A DNA stretch of 64,000 nt. Source: TMP-86 sp044226865 (GTDB lineage Bacteria; Pseudomonadota; Gammaproteobacteria; Steroidobacterales; Steroidobacteraceae). Below the pieces are notes generated by a model that had not been told where the DNA came from, did not search any database, and saw nothing but the letters and a program-made list of their open reading frames with translations. Positions 8,360 through 16,677 of this stretch are shown piece after piece. Made by a program: the position numbers and the translations under genes. Where the stretch lies: the NCBI GenBank assembly GCA_044226865.1, contig JBGAGE010000004.1:434001-498000 (forward strand), in the 5' to 3' direction. Every line of letters begins with the position of its first letter. The first letter of the stretch is position 1.

Positions 8360-8397
8360 GAACTATGCAGTTCTGATACTCTATGCATATGAGTATC
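8360..8397. promoter_or_regulatory. Two adjacent dyads between isocitrate lyase and LysR genes (putative operators)
   Basis: GAACT-ATGC-AGTTC (8360-8373) is immediately followed by a near-perfect 23-bp palindrome at 8375-8397 with arms GATACTC and GAGTATC around TATGCATA. The second dyad covers both candidate ATG codons of the LysR gene. Dyads in an AT-rich divergent region are typical LysR-type binding sites; autoregulation and control of the lyase is inference. Confidence 0.6.
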
Positions 8398-9309
8398 GAG
8401 TTACGTCACCTACGCTATTTTCTGGCGGTCGCCGAGGAACGGCATATCACCCGCGCGGCCGAGCGGCTCGGCATCCAACAGCCCCCTTTGAGCTTGCAAA
8501 TCAAGGGCTTGGAGAAGGAATTGGGCGTGCAGCTATTCCGCCGGGTACCCCGCGGGGTCGAGCTCACCACCGCCGGTGCGGCGCTGCTGGAGAACGCCAG
8601 GACCATCATGGATCAGCTCGATCGGGCGGTGGCGACCACGCGGCGCACGGCCCGCGGTGAACAGGGTCGCCTGGTCATCGGTTTTACCAGTTCCACCCCC
8701 TTCCATCCCTTCGTGCCGCGGATGATCCGCACCTTTCGGGAGATGTCGCCCCTGGTGTCGTTGGTATTGGAAGAGAGCGTCAGCAGTGAACTCGTGCAGG
8801 GGCTGCGCACCGAGCAGATCGACGCCGCATTCATCCGCTCACCCGTCGCCGACATCAATGGGCTGACGATCCGACCCCTGTTGAGCGAGGCGATGATCGC
8901 AGCGCTCCCGGCCAATCACCCGTTGGCCACCGAGCCCGCCGCCGCCACGCGCCCGCTGCGCTTGAAGCAGCTCGCCGGGGAAACCTTCGTTCTTTACAAG
9001 AGACCAGGCGCGCCCGGCTTCTACGATGCAATCATCACCGCATGCCGCGGCGCCGGCTTCAGCCCGCTGGTCGGGCAGGAGGCGCCGCGAGTCCTGTCGA
9101 CGCTGAACCTCGTCGCCGCCGGACTTGGCGTGTCGATCGTTCCGGAATCGCTCGACCGGCTGAAGATGGACGGCGTCGTGTACCGGCCGCTGGCGAAGGA
9201 TCCGCCGCTGGTCGCCCCGCTGATCCTGGCATGTCGCAGTGGGGAGAACTCGGCGGCGGTGCAGCGCTTCATCGATCTCGTGCAGCACAGCGTGCTGGCG
9301 GAGCGTTGA
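8383..9309 (+). CDS. LysR-family transcriptional regulator
   Basis: 308 residues: N-terminal winged helix-turn-helix (ELRHLRYFLAVAEERHITRAAERLGIQQPPLSLQIKGLEKELGV, residues about 5-48) followed by a periplasmic-binding-protein-like effector domain. The order and length are those of the BenM/CatM/CbbR part of the family. It is divergent from isocitrate lyase, separated by 97 bases holding two dyads, so control of the glyoxylate shunt and of itself is likely. The two ATGs at 8383 and 8389 both lie within the second dyad, so binding there would block its own expression. Confidence 0.9.
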   Translation: MHMSIELRHLRYFLAVAEERHITRAAERLGIQQPPLSLQIKGLEKELGVQLFRRVPRGVELTTAGAALLENARTIMDQLDRAVATTRRTARGEQGRLVIGFTSSTPFHPFVPRMIRTFREMSPLVSLVLEESVSSELVQGLRTEQIDAAFIRSPVADINGLTIRPLLSEAMIAALPANHPLATEPAAATRPLRLKQLAGETFVLYKRPGAPGFYDAIITACRGAGFSPLVGQEAPRVLSTLNLVAAGLGVSIVPESLDRLKMDGVVYRPLAKDPPLVAPLILACRSGENSAAVQRFIDLVQHSVLAER

Positions 9310-9348
9310 GGCGCAGCAGCGTGCCGGCGTCCGGTGTGGTTCTCGAGC

Positions 9349-9903
9349 TCAACGCCAATTCGCGTTGGCGTTCCAGAATTCCACGCTGCGCCGATAAGCG
9401 GCCGCATCCAAGGGCACGCCTGAGCCACCTTCGCTGACGCCCAGCGCATTGCGCATCATCGTGACCGGCGCCATCGGGATCTCTTCCGGCTGATCGGTGT
9501 ACAAGCAACCCACCACACCCCAGTCGGCCTCGATCGGCGAGCCTTCCCGTGCGAGTTGCTCACGGCTGTACAGGATGGCAATCAGGTATTGGGCGATCGG
9601 CGCCTGCACGCCTTCCAGCCAACGCACCAGCACGGGCAGTTCCTCGCGGTTGCGCGCCTCGTAACCTGACCGCAGCAGGTGCCGGTTGGATTCGCTCAGG
9701 GGAATCGTCAGGCAACGCGTGCGCGTCCAGTTGCGATGCACGTGCAGGCGGCAAAAGGGAGCGTAACCCGGCAGATCGTGCAGCGGCGCGTGCTCATTCA
9801 AGTGACGCTCGAATTCCTCGGCGCTCACGTCCTGGATCGTGTTTGGCCGGGGTTCACGCGGGAACAGGCGAGGGCGGGCGAAGTCGGTCAGCACGATGCG
9901 CAT
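9349..9903 (-). CDS. DUF3228 family protein
   Basis: 184-residue soluble protein. The opening IVLTDFARPRLF, the DLPGYAPFCRL segment and SGYEARNREELPVL...YLIAILYSREQL are the conserved blocks of DUF3228, a family of unknown function found in bacteria and some eukaryotes. It has no signal peptide. It is convergent with the LysR gene and divergent from the Tat-exported amidohydrolase. Its last codons form a perfect hairpin. Confidence 0.75.
   Translation of the reverse strand: MRIVLTDFARPRLFPREPRPNTIQDVSAEEFERHLNEHAPLHDLPGYAPFCRLHVHRNWTRTRCLTIPLSESNRHLLRSGYEARNREELPVLVRWLEGVQAPIAQYLIAILYSREQLAREGSPIEADWGVVGCLYTDQPEEIPMAPVTMMRNALGVSEGGSGVPLDAAAYRRSVEFWNANANWR
9351..9372. terminator. Perfect hairpin at the convergent ends of the LysR and DUF3228 genes
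   Basis: AACGCCAA (9351-9358) pairs perfectly with TTGGCGTT (9365-9372) around a TTCGCG loop. It overlaps the 3' end of the DUF3228 gene. There is no T-run, so termination activity is uncertain. Confidence 0.35.
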
Positions 9904-10008
9904 GGTCTCTGGGTCCGGCGAGGGTCGATCTGCGCAGGTTAACCCATCGGACCTGGCGTCGTGATGCGGTGCTAAGCTGCGCGGGGTTCCGGTGATCCAC
10001 GGGAGACG

Positions 10009-11739
10009 ATGATGAATCGCAAGTCCTATAACCGCCGGCAGATGCTGGCCCTGACCGGTGGAGCAGCTGCCGCGACGTTGCTGCAGACGCGCTCGTGGGC
10101 CGGTGCGCTATCGCCGGCCACGCGGGCCGACTCCATCGTCGTGAACGCGCGCGTGTACACGATCGAGCCTGGTGCTCCACGCGCCGAAGCGTTTGCCGTC
10201 AAGGATGGGCGGTTCCTCGCGGTTGGCAGCAATGCCGACATCCGCGCGCTTGCAGGGAAGGGCACGCGGGTGTTCGATGCGCAAGGAATGACCGTCCTGC
10301 CGGGTTTCATCGATTGCCATAATCATGCCGTGGGCGAGAATGTCCTGTTCGAAACGGTGGTCGGCAATCCCTTCGAGGTGGAGTTCGTCACGCTCGACAG
10401 CATCCTCGACAAGTTGCGCGCAAAGGCGCAGAAGACGCCGCCGGGATACTGGGTCGAAGGCTATTTCTTCGATGACACCAAGGTAAAGGACGGCCGGATC
10501 CTCGACATCAAGGCGTTGGACTCCGTGTCCCAGGTGCATCCGGTGGTGGTTCGGCATCGCGGTGGGCACACCTCCTTCTACAACTCCAAGGCCATGGAAT
10601 TGGCGCATGTCACGCGCGACACGCCGAATCCGCCCGGAGGTACGTTCGATCGTGACGCTGCTGGCGCCCTCAATGGCCGGGTCACGGACCGCGCGATGCA
10701 GGTGTTCGCGCGAGTGGGGCAGCGGCCGCAGTACACGCCCGAACAGATGCTCGAGCGCAGCCAGGCTGCGATGGCCTACATGTCCAAGCAGTTCGTGCGC
10801 TACGGGCTGACGGGCGTGCACCATGAGCATTTCGACGGGGCGCCGGCGTTGCGCGGCTTGCAGGCCGTGCGCGAGCGCGGCGAATTGCTGCACCGGGTGT
10901 TCTTCGCGATCAACGGGCCGATGCTCGAGGCCATGATCGCCGGCGGGGTGAAGACCGGCTTCGGCGATGAGTGGCTGCGCATCGGCGGCAGCGTGGAGCA
11001 TGCCGCCGACGGCTCGTTTTCCGAGCGCACCATGGCGCTGAGCCAGCCGTACCCGGGTTCGACCTCAGGCTACAAGGGCAATGTCACCGAAACGCAGGAG
11101 GCCTTGGATGCGTGGGTGTTGTCCATGCAGCGTGCCGGCATCCAGGTGAACTGCCATGCGAATGGCGATGTGGCCATCGAGGCGGTGCTGACGGCGCTGG
11201 AGCGCGCGCAGCAGGCGCATCCCGTTGCCGATCACCGGCCGCAGATCACACATTGCACACTCATCAACGATCGACTCGTCAAGCGCATCAAGGCCCTTGG
11301 GGTGGTGCCGGCTCCGTTCACCACCTACGCGTACTACAACACCGACAAGTTTCATTTCTACGGCGCGGAGCTGATGCGTCACTGCATGGCGTACCGGTCC
11401 TTCATCGATGCGGGGGTCATCGCGGCGGCGGGATCGGATTTTCCGCCCGGGCCGTTTGCGCCGCTGATGGGCATTCAGGGCATGGTGACGCGCACGGGGT
11501 GGAATGGGGAGACCTGGGGCGCCGAGCAGCGCATCAGCGTGGCCGAGGCCATCAAGATCAACACCTGGAACGGCGCGTATGCCTCCCACGAAGAGCACGT
11601 CAAGGGCTCGATTGCTCCGGGCAAGTACGCGGACTACGTGGTGCTGGCCGAGGATCCGCACACCGCGGATCCATCCAAGATCAAGGACATCAAGATTGTG
11701 CGCACCGCAACGGCGGGGCGGGTGGTGCACGAAGCTTGA
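10009..11739 (+). CDS. Tat-exported amidohydrolase 3 family protein
   Basis: 576 residues with a twin-arginine signal (NRRQMLAL then a hydrophobic stretch and a cleavage-like AGA), so it is probably folded with its metal in the cytoplasm and exported to the periplasm. Amidohydrolase metal and catalytic signatures follow in order: DCHNHA, QVNCHANGDVAIEAV, HCTLIND and AAGSDFPPG. It resembles the 3.6-kb amidohydrolase in fold but differs in sequence and export route, so they are separate family members, not a recent duplication. The neighbouring minus-strand sequence is a fragment of another superfamily member (D-aminoacylase). Confidence 0.85.
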   Translation: MMNRKSYNRRQMLALTGGAAAATLLQTRSWAGALSPATRADSIVVNARVYTIEPGAPRAEAFAVKDGRFLAVGSNADIRALAGKGTRVFDAQGMTVLPGFIDCHNHAVGENVLFETVVGNPFEVEFVTLDSILDKLRAKAQKTPPGYWVEGYFFDDTKVKDGRILDIKALDSVSQVHPVVVRHRGGHTSFYNSKAMELAHVTRDTPNPPGGTFDRDAAGALNGRVTDRAMQVFARVGQRPQYTPEQMLERSQAAMAYMSKQFVRYGLTGVHHEHFDGAPALRGLQAVRERGELLHRVFFAINGPMLEAMIAGGVKTGFGDEWLRIGGSVEHAADGSFSERTMALSQPYPGSTSGYKGNVTETQEALDAWVLSMQRAGIQVNCHANGDVAIEAVLTALERAQQAHPVADHRPQITHCTLINDRLVKRIKALGVVPAPFTTYAYYNTDKFHFYGAELMRHCMAYRSFIDAGVIAAAGSDFPPGPFAPLMGIQGMVTRTGWNGETWGAEQRISVAEAIKINTWNGAYASHEEHVKGSIAPGKYADYVVLAEDPHTADPSKIKDIKIVRTATAGRVVHEA

Positions 11740-11745
11740 GGGGTT

Positions 11746-12120
11746 CTATCGAATGTAGCTCGGTCCGCGCAGCACGCGGCCGGGCAGGCGCTGTGTGGCG
11801 CGGCCTTCATCGATCACTGGTTGACCGTTGACGAGCACATAGCGCATGCCGGTGGACAGCTGGTTGGGTTCTGCGTAAGTGGCGAGATCGGTGATCGTGT
11901 CCGCATCGAAGACCACGATGTCGGCGGCGAGCCCGGCCTTGAGCACGCCGCGATCCGCCAGATGCAGGCGTGCGGCCGGCAGCGCGCTGAACTTGCGGAT
12001 TGCCTCCTCGAGCGACATCAGGTGGGAGTCGCGCACATAGCGCTTCAAGATACGCGGGAAGGTACCGTATGCGCGCGGATGCGGATGCGTGGCACCGAGT
12101 ACGCCATCGGGCGCCGTGCC
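11746..12120 (-). pseudogene. 3' fragment of an N-acyl-D-amino-acid deacylase gene
   Basis: About 120 C-terminal residues can be read: PDGVLGATHPHPRAYGTF (the conserved DG...HPRxYGTFPR block), then ARLHLADRGVLKAGL and a complete end VLRGPSYIR. D-aminoacylases are about 480-570 residues; the signal peptide, metal ligands and most of the barrel are missing. Upstream on the same strand the reading continues into unrelated RND-pump sequence in another frame, with the junction near 12115-12135. The fragment is therefore a rearranged remnant. It stops 7 bases after the convergent amidohydrolase gene. Confidence 0.8.
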
Positions 12121-12611
12121 GGATGCGTCAACATGAAGATTCGCGTTTCCGCATCCACGCCGAGCAATGCGATGGCCCCCACCCACACGGCGGGACTCAT
12201 CGGGTGGCCCAACAGGTGCACACTCCAGACGGCGCCGATCGCAGAGAACGGAACCGCGAGCAGAACCAAGCCGGTCTTGGCCCATGAGCGGCTGTACAAG
12301 TACAAGTGTCCCGTGACCAGTGCCAGCCTGAGCAGTACGATTTGCCAGAGCCGATGCATGACACGTTGGTACGCTTCGCACTGCCCGCTCCATGCCCGTG
12401 AATATCCGAGGGGCATGGGTAAGCGGGCGGTCAGCTGCTTGGTCGCATGCGCCACGATCCGTGCCGGATCGCTCGCGCCCACATCCAGATATGTATAGCC
12501 CGTCAGCAGGCCTTTTCGGTCGCGGATCATCGCGGGACCCGTCGCGACCGCGACGGATGCCAGCTGCGACAGTGGTAGAAATCCGGTTCTTTGCGCGCCG
12601 ATGAGCTGATG
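12121..12611 (-). pseudogene. Internal fragment of a CusA/CzcA-type heavy-metal RND pump
   Basis: One frame reads as a contiguous internal piece of HME-RND transporters: LPLSQLASVAVATGPAMIRD, GLLTGYTYLDV, YSRAWSGQCEAYQRV, SRSWAKTGLVLLAVPFSAIGA and a conserved ALLGVDAETRIFML transmembrane segment. The family has about 1040 residues; only about 150 are present, neither end exists, and the frame dies just after the switch to deacylase sequence. It is not expressed as a functional pump. Together with the deacylase piece it marks a deletion or recombination junction. Confidence 0.75.
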
Positions 12612-12977
12612 TCAAGCCGCGAACCGCGATAGCAGGCCCACTGATGCAAGCGCCATCCCCATGCCGGCGATTTCGGTGATGCTCAGTCGTTCTTCGAAGA
12701 AGACCACGCCTATCACCGCGAGCAAAAGGGCGCTGCTGGCGGCATAGATCACGCCCGCGGTGGCAAGCTTCATATGGTGCATCAAGACCAGCCAGCCAAG
12801 CGCGAAGCCGAGGGTCAATGCCAGTCCGCCGGCGAACCACCAATTGCCCAGCACGTTGGGTTGCTGGCTGGCTGCTTTCAACATGCTGTCGGCTCCTATG
12901 CCGAGCAGACTGACCAGCGCCGCCATGAGAAATCCACCGGGTACGAGGCCGCTATCGAATATGGCCGCTCGCATCAT
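12612..12977 (-). CDS. Small DMT/EamA-like four-helix membrane transporter
   Basis: 121 residues with four hydrophobic segments, the size and layout of small multidrug resistance (SMR) or half-EamA proteins. The late block YAASSALLLAVIGVVFFEERLS matches the EamA/SMR C-terminal region. The membrane Glu of EmrE in helix 1 is not seen (this helix has GIGADSML), so drug-proton exchange as in EmrE is doubtful. The start at 12977 follows a strong GGAGG; a longer frame to 13040 is possible but unnecessary. It follows the kinase gene on the same strand after 113 bases containing a hairpin. Substrate unknown. Confidence 0.75.
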   Translation of the reverse strand: MMRAAIFDSGLVPGGFLMAALVSLLGIGADSMLKAASQQPNVLGNWWFAGGLALTLGFALGWLVLMHHMKLATAGVIYAASSALLLAVIGVVFFEERLSITEIAGMGMALASVGLLSRFAA

Positions 12978-13040
12978 GACCTTTCCTCCGCGTGATACGC
13001 CTATACCTGTCCAACGGGAAGGGAGGGCAAATCCGGACAT

Positions 13041-13065
13041 GGCCCCCGACGGTTATCGTGGGGCC
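13041..13065. other. Hairpin between the kinase stop and the small transporter
   Basis: GGCCCCCGA pairs with TCG(T)GGGGCC around a short loop with one bulged T. It has no T-run on either strand. It could be a weak terminator of the kinase gene or a leader structure of the transporter; I could not fit it to a guanidine riboswitch. Confidence 0.35.
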
Positions 13066-13090
13066 GGACAAATGCACGGTGGCGGGGTGC

Positions 13091-15916
13091 CTAGGTGGCG
13101 ACCCGGCAGCGGGCCAGCCATTCTTCGGATGCTGCCCGCATGGGCACCTCTGGCCCATGTTGCCGCCAGAAATCGGCGGCGCGTTGCAGAAGCGGTCGCG
13201 CGGCCGTACATTCGCCGGCCGCCGCCTGGATCCGCCCGAGCCCATACCAGGCGTCCGCACGCTCGGGTGAGTCCTCGATTTGCACGCGTTCGGATACTGC
13301 CAAGGTCCGTGTCAGGGTCTTGCGCGCTTCCTCGGCTTCACCCAGTTCCACCAAGGCCACCCCCAACACAGGCAGCACCTGCAGGCTGTCGATGTCGGAT
13401 CGAGGTCCCGCGATGTCGGACAAGGCAGACCGTGCCGCGTCGGCCGCTTGGCGATGATCGCCGCGCAAGTGAGCCACCGTGGCACGTGCGCGCGACACGA
13501 GCAACCGGGCTCCCTTGTCGTCGATCTTGGCCGGCAGCGCGTCCAGCTGGTGCTCCGCTTGCGCGAATTTTCCCTGATAGGCAAGCGCAAGCGCGAGCGC
13601 GACGTTCGCCCGCATCACGTAGGGATGGTCCGCGGAAAGAATCGTGGTGAGCTCGCGCTGCGCATATTGCGCATCAGCAAGTGCCGACTTGCCATCCCGG
13701 TAGGCCAGGTAGGTGTTCGCGCGGGTCATGCGGGATACCGGCTCGAAATAGGTTCCCGGTTCCCGATGCTTGGTGAAGATGGCGATGTCTTCTTCCGCCA
13801 GGCGCCGCGCGCGCTCCACGGCCCCGGCTTCGAGCAGGAATTTGACCATGGCGTGTTGAAAGAATCCCACCTCGATGGCGTCCTGGCCGAAATGAGCGCG
13901 GGTCGCGGCCACTGCTTGCTCGATTTCAGCGATCGCCTGTGGAAGCATCCCCAGCTCTCCGAGGATGCGGGCGTGTATTTCGCGTGCTTCGAGCACCTCT
14001 GTGTTCTGTGTGTTGCCGGCGTGCGCGTCGAGGGCCAGCTGGATGGCTCGCGCGCCGACCTGCCGGGCCTCCTCCAGCTGTTGTGCGTATTCGAGCGCCA
14101 GCGCCAGCATCGTGGCGCAGGTGGCGGTCAAGGCATCTCCTGGCTGCAATTTGCGCGAGGCGAGATCCAACGCCTCACGCCCCATCGCAACCGCATGGTC
14201 GTAACGCGCATCATCGATATCCTGATGGCCCTGCATCAACAACGCCGGAATCAGCAAATCAGGATCGGGCGCCTTCGTGCGCAGCAGCGGCATCAGTTGC
14301 GCGAGCTCGGCCTTGAGCTGATCGGCGCGACCCTGGAACCTCAGCAGACCCAATCGGGCCACCCGCGCCTGGAGAGTGAGTTGAGCATCGGCGCCCAGAG
14401 TCTTCCTTGCGAGAGCCACCGCACGGTCCAGGGTCTGCGACGCTTCGTCGGTCGCCTGCAGGTTCTTCAGGCTCTCACCGATCAGGATCAGGATTTCCAC
14501 TTGCTGGTCGGGCCGGCCGGCCAGTTCCCGATCCGCCCGTGTGCGTGCCTGCTGCAGCAAGCCGACGACGGAAAGCGGCTCATGGGTCCGTTGATACGGG
14601 TCGGCGTCGCGAAAAATTGAGGTGACGAAGGCCTTGATGTCCTCTGCACGCCCCCGCTCGATGATGGCGACATGAGCCTGCCACAATACAGCGGCGATGC
14701 TCGCCATCGCGCCGACGGTCGCCACCGCGCCTGCCGCCACCGGTACCCGGTGCCGCCGAACGAACTTGCGCAGGCGATACCAGCTGCTGTCCGGCTGAGC
14801 CTGGACTGGCCGCGAGCTCAGGTGGCGCTCGATGTCTTCCGCCAGCATGTTGGCAGTGGCATACCGATGCTCAGGCCGCTTGTTGAGTGCCTTGCGAACG
14901 ATGATATCCAGGTCACCGCGCAGAAGCTTACGCAACGCCGGATCGTCGACCGCAGCGCTCGGCTTGGGAGCCTCGGCCTCGAGCACGGCTTCTTCCAGCG
15001 CCGCCGTCGATATGCGACTGAGTTGATACGGACGCTTGCCGGTCAACAATTCGAATAGCACGACACCCAGGGAATAGATGTCCGAAGCGGTGCCGATGGT
15101 ATCCCCGCGCACTTGCTCCGGCGAGGCGTAGTCCGGCGTCAACGCCCGGCCAGCCATTCGCGTCAACGCGGTCTCGTTCGCCGCGCCGTCCTCAAGTAGC
15201 TTGGCGATGCCGAAATCCAGGAGGCGCACCTGGCCGTCGCTGGTCACCAGGATATTGGCCGGTTTGAGGTCACGATGAACGGTGAGCTTGCTGTGGGCAT
15301 GGGCGACCGCTTCGACCACCTGCAGGAACAACCGTAATCGCTCGGGGATGCTAAGCCGGTGCTCACGACAGTATGCGTCGACGCGAATGCCTTCGACGTA
15401 CTCCAGTGCCAGGTACGGCTGACCGTCTTCGGTCAATCCGGCGTCGTACAAGCGCGCGATGTGCGGATGATTGAGCGTGGCGAGAATGTCACGTTCGCGG
15501 CCCAGTCGCTCCATCAGTACCGCGCGGCGCGCGGATTGGAACGAGCGATGCGGCAGCTTCAGTGCGACGGGACGCCGCATCAAACCATCCGCGCGCTCAG
15601 CCAGCCACACCGATCCCATGCCGCCGCTGCCCAGTTCAAGGATCAGCCGATAGGGGCCAACCGTGGCTCCCGACCCCATCGCCGGAGACGCTGGATGCGC
15701 CCAATCGTCCTCGATCCGGGGCATCGAATCGAGGAAGTCGTTCGTCTCGACCGCGGCGGCGTGTCCCAGCAATTGCCGCAGTTGCGTCTTGAGTCCGGAG
15801 TCGGTGTCCTCGAGCGTGGCGATCCAGGCCTCGCGCTCGGCGGCAGGCATGTCAAGCGCCTGGTCGAGCAGACGGCTCAACTCCGGCCAGACGGATGGAT
15901 CGATTCCCAGCGACAT
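13091..15916 (-). CDS. Membrane Ser/Thr protein kinase with TPR-rich C-terminal half
   Basis: 941 residues. A PknB-type kinase domain (about 70-340) has the glycine loop GSGGMGSVW, lysine in VALKLP, catalytic HRDLKPANI, DFGIAKLL and DYASPEQVRG. One transmembrane helix follows near residue 410 (VAAGAVATVGAMASIAAVL), then about 500 residues of helical TPR-like repeats, predicted outside the cytoplasm. The ATG at 15916 (MSLGIDPSVW) fits family starts better than 15988. It is divergent from an ECF sigma factor; this pair (ECF43-like with a TPR kinase) is known from Xanthomonadales and relatives, where the kinase is thought to activate the sigma factor by phosphorylation. Confidence 0.9.
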   Translation of the reverse strand: MSLGIDPSVWPELSRLLDQALDMPAAEREAWIATLEDTDSGLKTQLRQLLGHAAAVETNDFLDSMPRIEDDWAHPASPAMGSGATVGPYRLILELGSGGMGSVWLAERADGLMRRPVALKLPHRSFQSARRAVLMERLGRERDILATLNHPHIARLYDAGLTEDGQPYLALEYVEGIRVDAYCREHRLSIPERLRLFLQVVEAVAHAHSKLTVHRDLKPANILVTSDGQVRLLDFGIAKLLEDGAANETALTRMAGRALTPDYASPEQVRGDTIGTASDIYSLGVVLFELLTGKRPYQLSRISTAALEEAVLEAEAPKPSAAVDDPALRKLLRGDLDIIVRKALNKRPEHRYATANMLAEDIERHLSSRPVQAQPDSSWYRLRKFVRRHRVPVAAGAVATVGAMASIAAVLWQAHVAIIERGRAEDIKAFVTSIFRDADPYQRTHEPLSVVGLLQQARTRADRELAGRPDQQVEILILIGESLKNLQATDEASQTLDRAVALARKTLGADAQLTLQARVARLGLLRFQGRADQLKAELAQLMPLLRTKAPDPDLLIPALLMQGHQDIDDARYDHAVAMGREALDLASRKLQPGDALTATCATMLALALEYAQQLEEARQVGARAIQLALDAHAGNTQNTEVLEAREIHARILGELGMLPQAIAEIEQAVAATRAHFGQDAIEVGFFQHAMVKFLLEAGAVERARRLAEEDIAIFTKHREPGTYFEPVSRMTRANTYLAYRDGKSALADAQYAQRELTTILSADHPYVMRANVALALALAYQGKFAQAEHQLDALPAKIDDKGARLLVSRARATVAHLRGDHRQAADAARSALSDIAGPRSDIDSLQVLPVLGVALVELGEAEEARKTLTRTLAVSERVQIEDSPERADAWYGLGRIQAAAGECTAARPLLQRAADFWRQHGPEVPMRAASEEWLARCRVAT

Positions 15917-15930
15917 GTTTGGCAGTTCCG

Positions 15931-15984
15931 TTGCGCGGCCTATGGCGCAATCGCATCTCTGTGTAGCCCAACGTTTGAAGGTTG
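15931..15984. promoter_or_regulatory. Two dyads in the kinase/sigma divergent region
   Basis: TTGCGC(N8)GCGCAA spans 15931-15950 and CCAAC(N8)GTTGG spans 15967-15984, both with 8-base spacers, in the 159-base gap between the divergent starts. They could bind a regulator or form part of the sigma-dependent promoters. No function is proven. Confidence 0.4.
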
Positions 15985-16075
15985 GCAATACTCCCGGCGG
16001 TCCGGGACCGCGGCCTCGGGCCCTGCGCTCTTCACCCCAATTGCATTCCTCGCCGCGGTGGGTTCAGATGGGAAA

Positions 16076-16639
16076 ATGGATTCGAATGCGTTGCTTACCG
16101 ATCTGCTGAGAATGGCAAGTGACGGGGATGCGCTCGCGTTCAACGAGCTCTTCTCGGCAACCTATGCCGACCTGCGTGCCCTGGCGCAGTCGCGCCTGCG
16201 GTCCCACGGGCGCAGTGCCCAGCTCGATACCACCTCGTTGGTGCATGAGTCCTATCTGCGCTTCGTAAATGCGCAACAACTGAATATTGCGGATCGCGGG
16301 CATTTCATGCGGTACGCGGGGCAGGTCATGCGCTCGGTCATCGTCGATTGCGTGCGCGAGCGGCTGGCGCAGCGCCGCGGCGGCGACCTCCAGCAGGTGA
16401 CCTTGACGACGCGCCTCGGCGGGGAGGAGTACGCGAGCGAATCCCAGATACTCGCGGTTCACGACGCCGTCGACGAACTCGGCAAGCTCGACGAGCGATT
16501 GGCGAGGGTGGTGGAGATGAGGTTCTTCGCCGGCATGACCGAACCTGAAATTGCGGAAGTCTTGGGTGTCACCGATCGCACGGTCCGTCGTGACTGGGAG
16601 AAGGCGCGCTTGCTTCTTCGAGCGGCGCTCCAGAGCTAG
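16076..16639 (+). CDS. ECF-like RNA polymerase sigma factor (kinase-linked, Sig-70_X6/ECF43 type)
   Basis: 187 residues. Region 2 contains LRALAQSRLR...TTSLVHESYLR and GHFMRYAGQVMRSVIVDCVRERLAQRRG, the hallmark of the TIGR02999/Sigma70_ECF group. Region 4 is VVEMRFFAGMTEPEIAEVLGVTDRTVRRDWEKARLLL. The ATG at 16076 follows GGGAAA and is the only start giving the normal length. This group lacks an anti-sigma factor and is instead coupled to a Ser/Thr kinase, here divergent 159 bases away. Target genes are not identified in the window. Confidence 0.9.
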   Translation: MDSNALLTDLLRMASDGDALAFNELFSATYADLRALAQSRLRSHGRSAQLDTTSLVHESYLRFVNAQQLNIADRGHFMRYAGQVMRSVIVDCVRERLAQRRGGDLQQVTLTTRLGGEEYASESQILAVHDAVDELGKLDERLARVVEMRFFAGMTEPEIAEVLGVTDRTVRRDWEKARLLLRAALQS

Positions 16640-16677
16640 GGTGGCGACTGGGCGTTCGGGCAGCAGGCGGTCCGTCA

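Noticed and set aside
11746..12843. A continuous 365-codon minus-strand reading frame
   Set aside because: Only the last third shows homology (deacylase end); the middle is the wrong frame of an RND pump fragment and the start overlaps the small transporter gene. It is not one gene.
13280..14620. A 446-codon plus-strand frame
   Set aside because: Lies within the TPR half of the kinase on the opposite strand and has no homology-like blocks.
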